A stretch of DNA of 64,000 nucleotides, from positions 1 to 64,000 of the forward strand of contig NZ_BBPQ01000010.1 of NCBI RefSeq assembly GCF_000787855.1. The letters are read 5' to 3'. Below the pieces are notes generated by a model that saw nothing but the letters and a program-made list of their open reading frames with translations, was not told the DNA's origin and made no database searches. Source of the DNA: Streptacidiphilus anmyonensis (GTDB taxonomy: Bacteria; Actinomycetota; Actinomycetes; Streptomycetales; Streptomycetaceae). Below are positions 8,653 to 17,163 of this stretch, piece by piece. How positions within the stretch are numbered: position 1 is the stretch's first letter; each line of letters starts with the position of its first letter. Made by a program: the position numbers and the translations under genes.

Positions 8653-9474
8653 CTACTCCGCCGCTGACGACGCCAGCGCCTCGCCCAGGCGCTCCGCGAT
8701 GTCCTGCATCTGCGGGATCAGCGCGCGGGCGCCGGTGCGGGCCTCCAGGGCCCGCAGGCGGGCCTCGGGACCGGAGATGGAGAGGGCCGTCGGGGTGGGC
8801 GCGCCGGGGACGACGACGGCGATGCAGCGGACGCCGATCTCCTGCTCCTGGTCGTCCACCGCGTAGCCGACCTCCCGGGCGGTCTCGAACTGCGGCAGCA
8901 GCTCTCCGGGGGAGGTGACCGTGTGGACGGTGTGGGCGGGGAGCGGGCCGTTGCCGAGGGTGGCGAGGGCCTCTACGGGCGGGAGTTGGGCCAGCAGCAC
9001 CTTGCCGACGGCGGTGCAGTGGGGCTGCACCCGGCGTCCGACCTCGGTGAACATCCGCATCGAGTGCCGTGAGGGCACCTGGCCGACGTAGACGACCTCA
9101 CCCGCCTCCAGGACCGCGAGGTTCGCCGTCTCGCCGGTGGCCTCCATCAGCTCGGCGAGGAACGGGCGCGCCCAGCTGCCCAGCAGGCGACCCGCCGTCT
9201 CGCCGAGCCTGATCAGGCGCGGGCCCAGGGTGTAGCGTCGAGCGGTGTCCTGACGGACGTAACCCTGCTGCACGAGCGTGCGGACGAGGCGGTGGATGGT
9301 CGGCATGGGAAGCCCGGAGGCGGTGGCCAGATCGCTCAGCGTGCTGACGCCGCCCGCCTCGGCGAGCGCCTCCAGCAACTGGAAGGCGCGCTCGACCGAC
9401 TGCACTCCTCCGCCGGCGCGGTCGGCGCCCGCGGCCCCGGAGCGGGGATCGGACGAGAGGGATGACGTCACCAC
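8653..9474 (-). CDS. allR: IclR-family repressor, AllR-like
   Basis: This 273-aa regulator has an N-terminal winged HTH (residues about 20-80; TLSDLATASGLPMPTIHRLV) and a C-terminal IclR effector domain (about 95-265; HCTAVGKVLLAQLP). AllR proteins in enteric bacteria and Streptomyces repress allantoin and glyoxylate genes and respond to glyoxylate or allantoin; the effector here is inferred. It is divergent from malate synthase, and the intergenic region contains one of five copies of a 17-bp dyad found at ureide promoters, which supports autoregulation and local control. The start is one of two adjacent GTG codons (9474 or 9471) placed 6-9 nt after GGAAGG; the frame is open to 9501. Confidence 0.88.
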   Translation of the reverse strand: MVTSSLSSDPRSGAAGADRAGGGVQSVERAFQLLEALAEAGGVSTLSDLATASGLPMPTIHRLVRTLVQQGYVRQDTARRYTLGPRLIRLGETAGRLLGSWARPFLAELMEATGETANLAVLEAGEVVYVGQVPSRHSMRMFTEVGRRVQPHCTAVGKVLLAQLPPVEALATLGNGPLPAHTVHTVTSPGELLPQFETAREVGYAVDDQEQEIGVRCIAVVVPGAPTPTALSISGPEARLRALEARTGARALIPQMQDIAERLGEALASSAAE

Positions 9475-9506
9475 AACAGCCTTCCTGGCAGGGTCCGGCA
9501 AGCCAA

Positions 9507-9523
9507 CTCAACAAAGTGTTGAA
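9507..9523. promoter_or_regulatory. Ureide-regulon operator, site A (allR / aceB)
   Basis: CTCAAC-N5-GTTGAA. It overlaps the proposed aceB -35 (TTGAAT, 9519-9524), which is 17 bp from the -10 TAGCCT (9542-9547), and lies about 33 bp before the allR start. The same architecture recurs at 17129, 17834, 22769 and 22793. Confidence 0.75.
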
Positions 9524-9547
9524 TTTCTGTATCGCGGAAACTAGCCT
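9519..9547 (+). promoter_or_regulatory. Predicted aceB promoter
   Basis: TTGAAT and TAGCCT hexamers separated by 17 bp, about 75 bp upstream of the aceB start. The -35 is inside operator A, so a bound repressor would block RNA polymerase. Confidence 0.55.
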
Positions 9548-9620
9548 CCACCTTACAGAAGCGAGGCGCGCCGCACAGTGCGCTTCGATCATCCGTATCT
9601 TCTGATCTGACGAGGGTTCC

Positions 9621-11243
9621 ATGGGTGCAGCGCAGGAAACCGGGAGCAAGCCGCTTCCTACCGGGGTCGAGATCGTCGGGCCGGTGGTGGACCGCGGGGA
9701 CGAGGTGCTGACTCCGGCCGCACTCGCCTTCGTCGCCGACCTGCACCGACGCTTCGGCGCCCGCCGCAACGAGCTGCTGGCACGTCGCAAGGAGCGCCGC
9801 GCCGAGATCGCGCGGACGGGCAGGCTGGACTTCCTGCCCGGGACCGCCGAGGTCCGCGCGGCCGAGTGGCAGGTCGCCCCCGCCCCGCGGGCGCTGAACG
9901 ACCGCCGGGTCGAGATCACCGGCCCGACCGACCGCAAGATGACCATCAACGCGCTCAACTCCGGCGCCAAGGTCTGGCTCGCGGACTTCGAGGACGCCAC
10001 CGCGCCGAGCTGGCGCAACCTGATCGAGGGTCAGCTCAACCTCAGCGCCGCGCTGGCCCGCACCATCGACTTCACCTCGCCCGAGGGCAAGGAGTACAAG
10101 CTGGGGCCCGACGCCGAGCTTGCCACCATCGTGGTGCGCCCCCGCGGTTGGCATCTGGACGAGGCGCACCTGCTCGTCGACGGCGAGCCGGTGGCCGGCG
10201 CGTTCGTCGACTTCGGCCTGTACTTCTTCCGCAACGCGGCCACGCTGCTCGCGCGCGGCGAGCAGGACCCCAACTCCGGTCCCTACTTCTACCTCCCGAA
10301 GACCGAGAGCCACCTGGAGACGAGGCTCTGGAACGACGTCTTCGTCCACGCCCAGGAGGCCCTCGGCATCCCGCGCGGCACGATCCGGGCGACGGTGCTG
10401 ATCGAGACGATCACCGCCGCGTTCGAGATGGAGGAGATCCTCTACGAGCTGCGCGAGCACGCCGCCGGCCTCAACGCGGGCCGCTGGGACTACCTCTTCT
10501 CGATCGTCAAGAACTTCCGTGACGGCGGCGAGAAGTACATCCTTCCGGACCGCAACAGCGTGACCATGACGGCCCCGTTCATGCGCGCCTACACCAGGCT
10601 GCTGGTCAACACCTGCCACCGCCGTGGCGCCCACGCGATCGGCGGCATGGCGGCGTTCATCCCCTCGCGTCGCGACCCCGAGGTCAACGCCGCGGCGCTG
10701 GAGAAGGTCCGCGCCGACAAGGACCGCGAGGCGGGCGACGGGTTCGACGGCTCCTGGGTCGCGCACCCGGACCTGGTCCCGGTCTGCCGGACCTCGTTCG
10801 ACGCGGTTCTGGGGGACGCGCCGAACCAGAAGCAGGTCGTGCCGGCGAACGAGGTGACCGGCGATCAGCTCCTCGACGTCGCGTCCGCGGGCGGCAGCTG
10901 CACCCGCGCCGGTCTCCAGAACGCCGTCCAGGTGGGCCTGCGCTACATCGAGGCGTGGCTGCGCGGCTTCGGCGCCGTGGCGATCTTCAACATGATGGAG
11001 GACGTCGCCACCGCCGAGATCTCGCGCTCGCAGATCTGGCAGTGGGTCAACAACGCGGTCGTGCTGGCGGACACCGGCGAGAAGGTCACCGCCGCGCTGG
11101 TGCGCGAGATCGTCGCGACCGAGCTGGCGGTCATGAAGCAGTCCGAGGGCCGCTGGGACGAGGCGGCGCGGCTCTTCGAAGAGGTCGCACTGGCCGACGA
11201 GTTCGTCGACTTCCTCACGCTTCCGGGTTACGCGCTGCTGTAG
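9621..11243 (+). CDS. aceB: Malate synthase A
   Basis: The 540-aa cytoplasmic enzyme condenses glyoxylate with acetyl-CoA to give malate. The length matches the A-type family (about 530-550 aa). Characteristic segments are [13 protein letters not shown] (the RPRGWH signature), [27 protein letters not shown] and [17 protein letters not shown] (catalytic acidic region). The ATG at 9621 follows GAGGGTTCC. It is divergent from allR with an operator on its -35, which places it in the allantoin regulon as a glyoxylate outlet rather than in a classic aceBA glyoxylate shunt; no isocitrate lyase is nearby. A strong hairpin follows at 11263. Confidence 0.95.
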   Translation: MGAAQETGSKPLPTGVEIVGPVVDRGDEVLTPAALAFVADLHRRFGARRNELLARRKERRAEIARTGRLDFLPGTAEVRAAEWQVAPAPRALNDRRVEITGPTDRKMTINALNSGAKVWLADFEDATAPSWRNLIEGQLNLSAALARTIDFTSPEGKEYKLGPDAELATIVVRPRGWHLDEAHLLVDGEPVAGAFVDFGLYFFRNAATLLARGEQDPNSGPYFYLPKTESHLETRLWNDVFVHAQEALGIPRGTIRATVLIETITAAFEMEEILYELREHAAGLNAGRWDYLFSIVKNFRDGGEKYILPDRNSVTMTAPFMRAYTRLLVNTCHRRGAHAIGGMAAFIPSRRDPEVNAAALEKVRADKDREAGDGFDGSWVAHPDLVPVCRTSFDAVLGDAPNQKQVVPANEVTGDQLLDVASAGGSCTRAGLQNAVQVGLRYIEAWLRGFGAVAIFNMMEDVATAEISRSQIWQWVNNAVVLADTGEKVTAALVREIVATELAVMKQSEGRWDEAARLFEEVALADEFVDFLTLPGYALL

Positions 11244-11262
11244 CGCGCACCCGGAGTAGGAC

Positions 11263-11308
11263 AGCGGCGTCTCACGCAACCTGGGGAGGTCCTGCGTGAG
11301 ACGCCGCT
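11263..11308. terminator. Terminator hairpin after aceB
   Basis: Perfect 16-bp stem (AGCGGCGTCTCACGCA at 11263-11278 with its complement at 11293-11308), 14-nt loop, starting 20 bp after the aceB stop. Confidence 0.8.
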
Positions 11309-11483
11309 TGGTTCCCACCTTCTGAGTTCGCTCTGGATTCCCTGACGCCGTATTGAACGCGGGGTGTCAGCTCGACTAGCGTCGCGGTCCAGAAGGCAAC
11401 AACACTACGCGTGGTGGCACAACTGCCGTCCGGCCGGCGGCAACCGCACAGCCCTCCCGTTCCTCGTCGAGAAGGGCCCCACC

Positions 11484-12461
11484 GTGCTCCGTTCCGCCCT
11501 CGTCGCCGGATGCGCCGCCGCGCTGGCCACCGGTGCGCTCGTCGCCGCCGCTCCCGCCGGAGCCAGCGAGCTCGCCCCCCACCACATGAGCCCCCACTCC
11601 GCCGCGAAGAAGGCCCCCGCGGCCTCGGGCAACAACCTCGCCTACGGCGGCGGCAACATCGTGACCTCGCCGAAGGTCTACGTCGTCTACTGGGGCAACC
11701 AGTGGGGCACGGGTTCCACCGTGACCAACGACCCCTCCGGCGAGGCCGCGCTCCAGCTCAGCTTCTTCCAGCACGCCTACGGCAGCGGTGACACGTTCTT
11801 CACCTCGCAGACCCAGTACTGCCAGGGCGTCGCGGCCGGCACCACCCAGTGCGGGACCTCCGGCACGCACGTGGGCCACCCCGCGTCGAACCCGGTCGGC
11901 GGCACCTGGCTGGACAGCTCCGCGAAGGCCCCGACCAAGCCGAGCGACGCCCAGATCGCCGCCGAGGCGAAGAAGGCGGCCTCGCACTTCGGCGTCTCCG
12001 GCGACAACGTCCAGATCATCGTGGACGCGGCCCACGGCGTGGTGCCCTCGGGCTTCAAGACGCAGTACTGCGCCTGGCACGACCACACCACCGCGAGCAA
12101 CGGCGCGGACCTGCCCTACACCAACATGCCCTACGTCAGCGACGCGGGCACGAGCTGCGGCGCGAGCTTCGTCGCCACGGGCTCCAGCGGCGTCAACGCC
12201 GCGACGGAGGGCGTCACCATCGTCGGCGGCCACGAGTACGCCGAGACGCTGACGGACCCGGCGCCGAGCAGCGGCTGGGTGGACAGCACGGGCGCGGAGA
12301 CCGGCGACAAGTGCGCCTGGATCTCCAGCGGCCAGGGCGCGTCCGCGATCATCAGCCTGAACGGCGCGAACTTCGCCGTGCAGTCGCTGTGGAGCAACAA
12401 CTACGGCGGCGGCGCGGGCAACTGCGTGGTCTCGTACACGAGCGCGACCAACCAGCACTGA
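11484..12461 (+). CDS. Secreted protein with GHEYAETLTDP motif, function unknown
   Basis: This 325-aa protein has a Sec-type signal peptide (residues 1-28, LRSALVAGCAAALATGALVA then an AxA-type site). The mature part carries VYVVYWGNQWG near its start, several cysteines (QYCQG, TQCGT, QYCAW, TSCGA, DKCAW, GNCVV) that could form three disulfides, and GHEYAETLTDP followed by SGWVDSTG and ETGDKCAW. The HExxE-TDP-GD arrangement is reminiscent of a metal-dependent hydrolase site, but I do not recognise a characterised family. The GTG at 11484 is preferred because the signal peptide starts there and GAAGGG lies upstream; the frame is open back to 11364. Confidence 0.7.
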   Translation: MLRSALVAGCAAALATGALVAAAPAGASELAPHHMSPHSAAKKAPAASGNNLAYGGGNIVTSPKVYVVYWGNQWGTGSTVTNDPSGEAALQLSFFQHAYGSGDTFFTSQTQYCQGVAAGTTQCGTSGTHVGHPASNPVGGTWLDSSAKAPTKPSDAQIAAEAKKAASHFGVSGDNVQIIVDAAHGVVPSGFKTQYCAWHDHTTASNGADLPYTNMPYVSDAGTSCGASFVATGSSGVNAATEGVTIVGGHEYAETLTDPAPSSGWVDSTGAETGDKCAWISSGQGASAIISLNGANFAVQSLWSNNYGGGAGNCVVSYTSATNQH

Positions 12462-12470
12462 GCGACCCGT

Positions 12471-12573
12471 AGGGGCGCGGGGAACTGCGCGGCAAGCCAC
12501 CCTGTGTGGTGTGTCGCCGCGCGAGCAGGGCCATCCGCACAGGGTGGTTGCTCGCGCAGTTCCCCGCGCCCCT
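12471..12573. repeat. Streptomycete hairpin repeat, copy 2
   Basis: Perfect 21-bp outer stem (12471-12491 with 12553-12573, arm beginning AGGGGCGCGGGGAACTGCGC) and an inner stem CAAGCCACCCTGTG / CACAGGGTGGTTG. It has the same 103-bp length and layout as copy 3 at 43171. It lies 9 bp after a stop, between convergent genes. Confidence 0.9.
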
Positions 12574-12595
12574 GGATTGCCCGCTCGCGCCCGAG

Positions 12596-12635
12596 CGGCG
12601 GAGCCGCGTATCAGTACGAGCCCCGCGCCCCTGGA
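12596..12635. repeat. Short CGGCGGAGCCGC...CCCCTGG repeat, second copy
   Basis: Shares CGGCGGAGCCGC and GCCCCGCGCCCCTGG with 8605-8643 and 25544-25582. It ends a few bases before the stop of the quinone oxidoreductase gene. Confidence 0.6.
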
Positions 12636-12638
12636 TGG

Positions 12639-13592
12639 TCAGGGGCGCGGGTCCAGCACCAGCTTGCCGGTGGTCTTGCGGGCGCGGAGCGCCTCGTGGA
12701 CGGTGCGGGCCTCGCTCAGCGGGTACGTGCCACCGATCTGCGGGGTCAACTCGCCTGTGGCGACCAGCTGCAGGAGCTCGCGCATGGGCTCGGTGTGGAG
12801 GTCGGGACGCCCCAGCGCGTGCATGAGCCAGAAGCCGACCACCGACGTGGAGTGGCCCATCAGCTTCGCCGCGGCCAGCGGCGACGGCTCCTGGCGGGAG
12901 GCCATGCCGTAGGTGACCAGGCGTCCGAAGGGCGCGAGCGCCGCGAGGGACGCGTCGAAGACCGGGCCGCCGGTCATCTCCAGGACGATGTCGACCTTCT
13001 TGCCGCCGTTCGCCTCGACCAGGCGGTCCTTGAGGCCCTCCGCCTCCGCGTCGACCGCCTCGTCCGCGCCGAGCGCGAGCGCCAGCTCGCGCTTCTCCTT
13101 CGTCGACGCCGTCGCGATGACCCGCCCTGCGCCGAACCGCTTCGCCAGCTGCACGGCCAGCGAGCCCGTGCCGCCTGCCGCGGCGTGCACGACGACCGAC
13201 TCGCCCGGCGTGATCCGCGCCGACGTCCGCAGCAGGTTCCACGCCGTGAGGCCCTGGACGACCAGCGCGAGCGCCGCCGCGTCGGAGACCTCGTCCGGGA
13301 CGTCCGTCGCCATCGGCGCCCACGCGCAGGCGCGCTCGGCGTAGCCGCCGGTCGCGGTCAGGGCGACGATGCGGCGGCCGTCCGCCGTGCGGCCGACGAC
13401 CTCGCCGCCCGGGATCATCGGGAGCGAGGAGCGGGACAGGTAGGAGTCCTCGACGGCGTGGGTGTCGGCGTAGTTGACGCCGGCGCCGTCGACGTCGACC
13501 AACAGCTGGCCGGGCTGCGGGACGGGGTCGGGGACCTCGGCCAGGCGCAGCACCTCGGGGCCGCCGAACTCCGTGATCTGGATCGCCTTCAT
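12639..13592 (-). CDS. NADPH:quinone oxidoreductase (zinc-less MDR family)
   Basis: The 317-aa medium-chain dehydrogenase/reductase belongs to the quinone oxidoreductase branch. It has an N-terminal GroES-like domain (GVNYADTHAV, residues about 35-45), then a Rossmann domain with VVHAAAGGTGSLAVQLAKRFG (about 135-155), the AxxGGxG coenzyme motif of this family. The structural zinc cysteines are absent. It should reduce quinones or enones with NADPH. It is monocistronic, with its start 29 bp from an inverted repeat at 13621-13640 that is a likely operator for a TetR or MarR-like repressor. Physiological substrate unknown. Confidence 0.85.
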   Translation of the reverse strand: MKAIQITEFGGPEVLRLAEVPDPVPQPGQLLVDVDGAGVNYADTHAVEDSYLSRSSLPMIPGGEVVGRTADGRRIVALTATGGYAERACAWAPMATDVPDEVSDAAALALVVQGLTAWNLLRTSARITPGESVVVHAAAGGTGSLAVQLAKRFGAGRVIATASTKEKRELALALGADEAVDAEAEGLKDRLVEANGGKKVDIVLEMTGGPVFDASLAALAPFGRLVTYGMASRQEPSPLAAAKLMGHSTSVVGFWLMHALGRPDLHTEPMRELLQLVATGELTPQIGGTYPLSEARTVHEALRARKTTGKLVLDPRP

Positions 13593-13620
13593 GTGCGCCG
13601 CTCCAAGCTACTCACCAGTA

Positions 13621-13640
13621 GTACGTTGCGCACAACATAC
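13621..13640. promoter_or_regulatory. Inverted repeat upstream of quinone oxidoreductase
   Basis: GTACGTTG-CGCA-CAACATAC: 8-bp arms with one mismatch around a 4-bp centre, flanked by a further ACCAG...CTGGT pair. Position and symmetry suggest a dimeric repressor site. Confidence 0.6.
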
Positions 13641-13668
13641 CCGCTGGTATGGCCGAAGGGAACACCGA

Positions 13669-13699
13669 AACCCCGGACCCTCGCCGTGGGTCCGGGGTT
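13669..13699. terminator. Hairpin downstream of 8-oxoguanine deaminase
   Basis: Perfect 12-bp stem AACCCCGGACCC / GGGTCCGGGGTT with a 7-nt loop, about 90 bp past the deaminase stop on the minus strand. Confidence 0.65.
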
Positions 13700-13788
13700 C
13701 CAGCCTCCTCGGCACGCGAACGCGCCGGGGAGTCCGAGCGGCACACCGTCCCAGTGCGCGCCCGGAGTCGATCGGTCACATGTGCGCG

Positions 13789-15180
13789 TCAGCCGCGCGA
13801 GGCGAGCTCCTTGGCCGCGTCCGCGCACGCCTTCGCGATGCGGTCCTCGTTCACCGTGGTCAGGTGGCCGTGCTCGACCACCGGACGGCCGTTGACCAGC
13901 AGCAGCGACAGCGGCGGAAGCGCGCCCATCACGAGCGCCGCGACCGGGTCGGCGATGGAGGAGTGCATGATGCCGTCGACCTTCCACAGTGCGAGGTCGG
14001 CGAGCTTGCCGACCTCGACCGAGCCGATCTCGGCCTGGCGGCCGAGCACCCGGGCGCCGCCCATGGTGCCGAGGCGCAGCGTCTGACGCGCGGTCAGCGC
14101 GTCGGGGCGGCCGTGGAGCCGGTTGATGAGCAGCGCGTTGCGCAGCTCGGTGCCGAGCTCGCCCGACTCGTTGGAGGCGGTGCCGTCCACGCCGAGGCCG
14201 ACCGGCACGCCGGCCGCCATCATGTCCGGCACCCGGGCGATGCCGGCGGCGAGGCGGGCGTTGGAGGACGGGCAGTGGGCGACGCCGGTCCCGGTCTCCG
14301 CGAACTTGCGGATGTCGGAGTCGTTCATGTGGACGCAGTGCGCCATCCACACGTCCTCGCCCAGCCAGCCGACCGACTCGAAGTAGTCGGTCGGGCCCAT
14401 GCCGAACAGCTCCTTGCAGAACTGCTCCTCCTCGGCCGTCTCCGAGCCGTGGGTGTGCAGGCGCACGCCCTTGCGGCGGGCGAGCTCGGCCGCCTCCTTC
14501 ATCAGTTCCGTGGTCACCGAGAACGGCGAGCACGGGGCGATGGCGACGTGCAGCATCGAGCCGAAGGAGGCGTCGTGCCACCGGTCGACCGCGGCCTCGG
14601 AGGCCAGCAGGATGTCCTCGGTCTTCTCCACCGCGTGGTCCGGCGGCAGGCCGCCGTCGCTCTTGCCGCGGGACATCGAGCCGCGCAGCGCGGTGAAGCG
14701 CATGCCGAGCTCGGAGACGGCCTCGATGGACGCGCCCAGGATGTCGCCGCCGCCCTGCGGGAACACGTAGTGGTGGTCCGAGGCGGTGGTACAGCCGGAC
14801 TTCAGCAGGGCGGCCGCCGAGCCCTGGGAGGCGGCGTGCACCAGCTTGTCGTCGATCCGGGACCAGGTCGGGTAGAGCGCGACCAGCCAGTCGAACAGGA
14901 TGTCGTCCTGCGCGACCCCGCGGGTGATCCACTGGTAGAAGTGGTGGTGCGTGTTGACCAGGCCGGGCGTCACCAGGTGGCCCTCGGCGTTGATCCGCCG
15001 CGCCACGTTCTCCAGCCACATCGGGGCGGGGCCCTCGCCCACGGACTCGATGATGTTGCCGGCGATGACGACGTGGCCGCGGGTGTACTCGGTGTCCAGG
15101 GCGTCGACCGTCGCGATCGCCGCGTTCTCGATGACGATGCGCGGGGCGGCGCCGACACCGTTGTTTGCTACGGAAGCCAT
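13789..15180 (-). CDS. 8-oxoguanine deaminase (amidohydrolase)
   Basis: The 463-aa amidohydrolase belongs to the TrzN/AtzB-like subgroup. It is predicted to deaminate 8-oxoguanine to urate, feeding uricase encoded just upstream. Metal-binding and active-site motifs are NTHHHFYQWITR (about 73-84), HTHGSETAEEEQF, AHCVHMNDSDI and GLGVDGTASNES. The HHHF-YQW pattern and the location in a urate operon favour 8-oxoguanine deaminase over guanine deaminase or atrazine-type chlorohydrolases. It is the last gene of the minus-strand group OHCU decarboxylase - HIU hydrolase - uricase - deaminase, 105 bp after uricase with a small hairpin between. Substrate assignment is by family and context. Confidence 0.85.
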   Translation of the reverse strand: MASVANNGVGAAPRIVIENAAIATVDALDTEYTRGHVVIAGNIIESVGEGPAPMWLENVARRINAEGHLVTPGLVNTHHHFYQWITRGVAQDDILFDWLVALYPTWSRIDDKLVHAASQGSAAALLKSGCTTASDHHYVFPQGGGDILGASIEAVSELGMRFTALRGSMSRGKSDGGLPPDHAVEKTEDILLASEAAVDRWHDASFGSMLHVAIAPCSPFSVTTELMKEAAELARRKGVRLHTHGSETAEEEQFCKELFGMGPTDYFESVGWLGEDVWMAHCVHMNDSDIRKFAETGTGVAHCPSSNARLAAGIARVPDMMAAGVPVGLGVDGTASNESGELGTELRNALLINRLHGRPDALTARQTLRLGTMGGARVLGRQAEIGSVEVGKLADLALWKVDGIMHSSIADPVAALVMGALPPLSLLLVNGRPVVEHGHLTTVNEDRIAKACADAAKELASRG

Positions 15181-15215
15181 TGCTCGTGCTCCTCAGAAAG
15201 CGGACTTTGTCAGTA

Positions 15216-15249
15216 CCGCCGTCTGGTGCGGCCCAGGGCGGGACGGCGG
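15216..15249. other. Hairpin between uricase and 8-oxoguanine deaminase
   Basis: Stem CCGCCGTC / GACGGCGG with an 18-nt loop in the 105-bp gap. It may weaken read-through or stabilise the upstream mRNA. Confidence 0.4.
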
Positions 15250-15285
15250 AGAGAATCCCTGGGGTCGAGCGGGGTTATGCGGGCA

Positions 15286-16200
15286 TTACGCCACGGGGAT
15301 GACCGGAGTCACGCCCTCGCGGTGCACGGTGCCCTCGATGAGACCGTACATCCTGTCGGCAGCGTAGTAGACCTCGTTGTCGTTCTCCAGACCGAACGGC
15401 TCCAGATCCACCAGGAAGTGGTGCTTGTTCGGCAGCTCCAGGCGGACCTCGTCCACCTCGGCGCGGTTGTTCAGGACGCGGGTGCCCATCGCGTAGAGGG
15501 TCTGCTGGAGCGAGTACGAGTAGGTCTCGGCGAACGCCTCCAGCATGTGGCGGCGGACCTGCTGGTAGGAGCGGTCCCAGTTGGGCTCCTGCTCGCCCTC
15601 GGCGCCGGTGAAGCCGAACTTCCAGCGGGCGGTGACCTGGGTGGCCAGGATCCGGTCGTACGCCTCCTTGAGGGTGGTGTACTCGTCCTTGATGTAGCCC
15701 CAGAACTCCGAGTTGGTCGAGTTCATCACGACCAGGTCCTTCAGGCCCGAGATGACCTGCACGCCCGAGGCGTCGTAGACGATCTCGGAGGTGCGGACCT
15801 CGGTGCCGCGGCGGACGAAGGAGTGGCCGATCTCCTCCGAGCCGATGAAGCGGGCCTTGTTGTCCGGGATCTCGATGCGGTCCCAGACGTACTCCTCGAT
15901 CCGGATCCGGGCCCGGTGGATCGGCGGTGTGTCGTCCACGAAGTGCCGGGCCAGCAGGATGCCGAAGTTCTCGGGCGACTGGATGCCGAACTTCTTGGCG
16001 TACGCGAAGACGGTGTTCTTGGTGGTGTCCGTCGGCAGGCAGTGCGCGTTGGAACCGGTCAGGTGGACGTCGTCGAGGTCGCCGGAGAGGGCGACGGAGA
16101 CGTTGAGGTCCCGGATCTCGTGGCGGTTGCCGTTGCGGGTGATCCGTACGACGCGGTTCTCCGCCTTGCCGTACTGGTTCTGGCCGAGCTGGTGGGCCAT
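15286..16200 (-). CDS. Urate oxidase (uricase)
   Basis: The 304-aa cofactor-free T-fold enzyme oxidises urate to 5-hydroxyisourate with O2, giving H2O2. Conserved segments include YGKAENRVVRITR near the N-terminus (with the catalytic Lys), LPTDTTKNTVFAYAKKFG (active-site Thr region, about 55-72), NFGILLARHF, VLKATNS-like VVMNSTNSEFWGY, and KHHFLVDLEPFGLEN near the C-terminus. The length is normal. There is no C-terminal SKL, as expected for a bacterium. It is separated by 3 bp from HIU hydrolase, so the two are cotranscribed. The catalase at 25.6 kb could remove the peroxide produced. Confidence 0.95.
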   Translation of the reverse strand: MAHQLGQNQYGKAENRVVRITRNGNRHEIRDLNVSVALSGDLDDVHLTGSNAHCLPTDTTKNTVFAYAKKFGIQSPENFGILLARHFVDDTPPIHRARIRIEEYVWDRIEIPDNKARFIGSEEIGHSFVRRGTEVRTSEIVYDASGVQVISGLKDLVVMNSTNSEFWGYIKDEYTTLKEAYDRILATQVTARWKFGFTGAEGEQEPNWDRSYQQVRRHMLEAFAETYSYSLQQTLYAMGTRVLNNRAEVDEVRLELPNKHHFLVDLEPFGLENDNEVYYAADRMYGLIEGTVHREGVTPVIPVA

Positions 16201-16203
16201 GGT

Positions 16204-16518
16204 CTAGCTCCCTCGGTAGACGGAGTACCCGAACGGGTTCAGCAGCAGGGGTACGTGGTAGTGGGCCTGGGCCGGGTCGACGTCGAAGACGATGGCGACC
16301 TCGGGGAAGAAGGCCCCGTTGGTGGTGAAGCGGAGCCGGAGCACGGTGCCCGCGTCCAGGTCCGGGACCGGCAGGTCCTTGCAGCGGCCGTCGGCGTCGG
16401 TGGCGGAGGCCCCGAGGGCCTTCCACTCGCCGGCGACCTGCTGGGCCAGCTCGACCGGGATGCCCGCGGCGGGTCGGCCGAGGCTGGTGTCCAGCACATG
16501 GGTGGAGATGGAGGTCAT
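16204..16518 (-). CDS. uraH: 5-hydroxyisourate hydrolase (transthyretin-like)
   Basis: The 104-aa protein opens the hydroxyisourate ring to OHCU, the step after uricase. It begins with the family's STHVLDTSLGRPA motif, carries the internal FFPEVAIVF and HYHVPLLLNPFGYSVYRGS, and ends in the diagnostic YRGS tetrapeptide that distinguishes it from transthyretin. It is a tetramer in known members. It is tightly packed between OHCU decarboxylase (40 bp) and uricase (3 bp) in one operon. Confidence 0.96.
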   Translation of the reverse strand: MTSISTHVLDTSLGRPAAGIPVELAQQVAGEWKALGASATDADGRCKDLPVPDLDAGTVLRLRFTTNGAFFPEVAIVFDVDPAQAHYHVPLLLNPFGYSVYRGS

Positions 16519-16558
16519 GTCGTCCTCGCGGGGTGCCTGGGCGGCGGCTGGGAGACCG

Positions 16559-17074
16559 TCAGCCCTCGTCGAGCAGGCGGTCGATGCGGATGTCGTTGAT
16601 CTTGCGGAGCTCGCCCCGGACGATCTCCCGCTCGGTGGCGGCGTCGTTCGGGTGGCGCTCGCGTAGTGCCGCCAGCATGGTCTCGGCGGTGCGCCCGGTG
16701 GCGCAGATCAGGAAGACGTGGCCGAACTTCTCCTCGTAGGAGGCGTTCGCGGCGGCCAGGTCGGCCAGCAGCGCCTCGTCGGCGCCCTGGACGCCGGCCT
16801 GTTCGCGCTGGGAGGTGGCGTCGCCCGGCTTGGGGGTGCCGATCCGGGCGTGGCCGGCCATCGCGTCGTCCAGGTCCGCGGGGGAGAGGGCTTCCATCGC
16901 GCCGGCGTTGGCGGCGTGGAAGGCGTCCCGGTCGCGGTAGGGGCGGGCCAGACGCACGAGCGTGGCCCAGGTGTGGCTGGAGCAGATCTCCTTCAGGAGT
17001 GCGTCCAGCACCTCGCCGTCGATCGCGTTCACGCGGTCGAGGACGATGTCCGTCGGGGTGGCGGGTTGGGTCAC
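16559..17074 (-). CDS. uraD: 2-oxo-4-hydroxy-4-carboxy-5-ureidoimidazoline decarboxylase
   Basis: The 171-aa all-helical enzyme converts OHCU to S-allantoin. The catalytic His is in GHARIG (residues about 75-80), and the Ser-x-x-Glu-Gln motif is SQREQAG (about 88-94). The FGHVFLICATGR segment holds the other conserved residues, and the C-terminal ERHPNDAATERE and ELRKINDIRI match the family. It is the first gene of the urate operon: its promoter (TTGACG-N17-TACTTT) lies just upstream and is covered by operator B. Confidence 0.95.
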   Translation of the reverse strand: MTQPATPTDIVLDRVNAIDGEVLDALLKEICSSHTWATLVRLARPYRDRDAFHAANAGAMEALSPADLDDAMAGHARIGTPKPGDATSQREQAGVQGADEALLADLAAANASYEEKFGHVFLICATGRTAETMLAALRERHPNDAATEREIVRGELRKINDIRIDRLLDEG

Positions 17075-17104
17075 TCGTGACCTCCGAAAGTGGGTGCCAC
17101 GAGA

Positions 17105-17133
17105 AAAGTAGATCCGCCGACCCCGATCGTCAA
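17105..17133 (-). promoter_or_regulatory. Predicted urate-operon promoter
   Basis: On the minus strand TTGACG (17133-17128) and TACTTT (17110-17105) are separated by 17 bp, a near-consensus housekeeping promoter. It lies about 31 bp upstream of the uraD start, with operator B overlapping the -35. Confidence 0.7.
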
Positions 17134-17145
17134 CAGTTTGTTGAA
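17129..17145. promoter_or_regulatory. Ureide-regulon operator, site B
   Basis: GTCAAC-N5-GTTGAA, same spacing as sites A, C, D and E. It covers the -35 of the uraD promoter. Confidence 0.75.
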
Positions 17146-17163
17146 TTCAGCCGCGCGTCGACA

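Noticed and set aside
13474-16599. 1041-codon plus-strand open frame
   Set aside because: It is antisense to 8-oxoguanine deaminase, uricase and HIU hydrolase, all of which show full family motifs. The long frame is a by-product of high GC codon bias.
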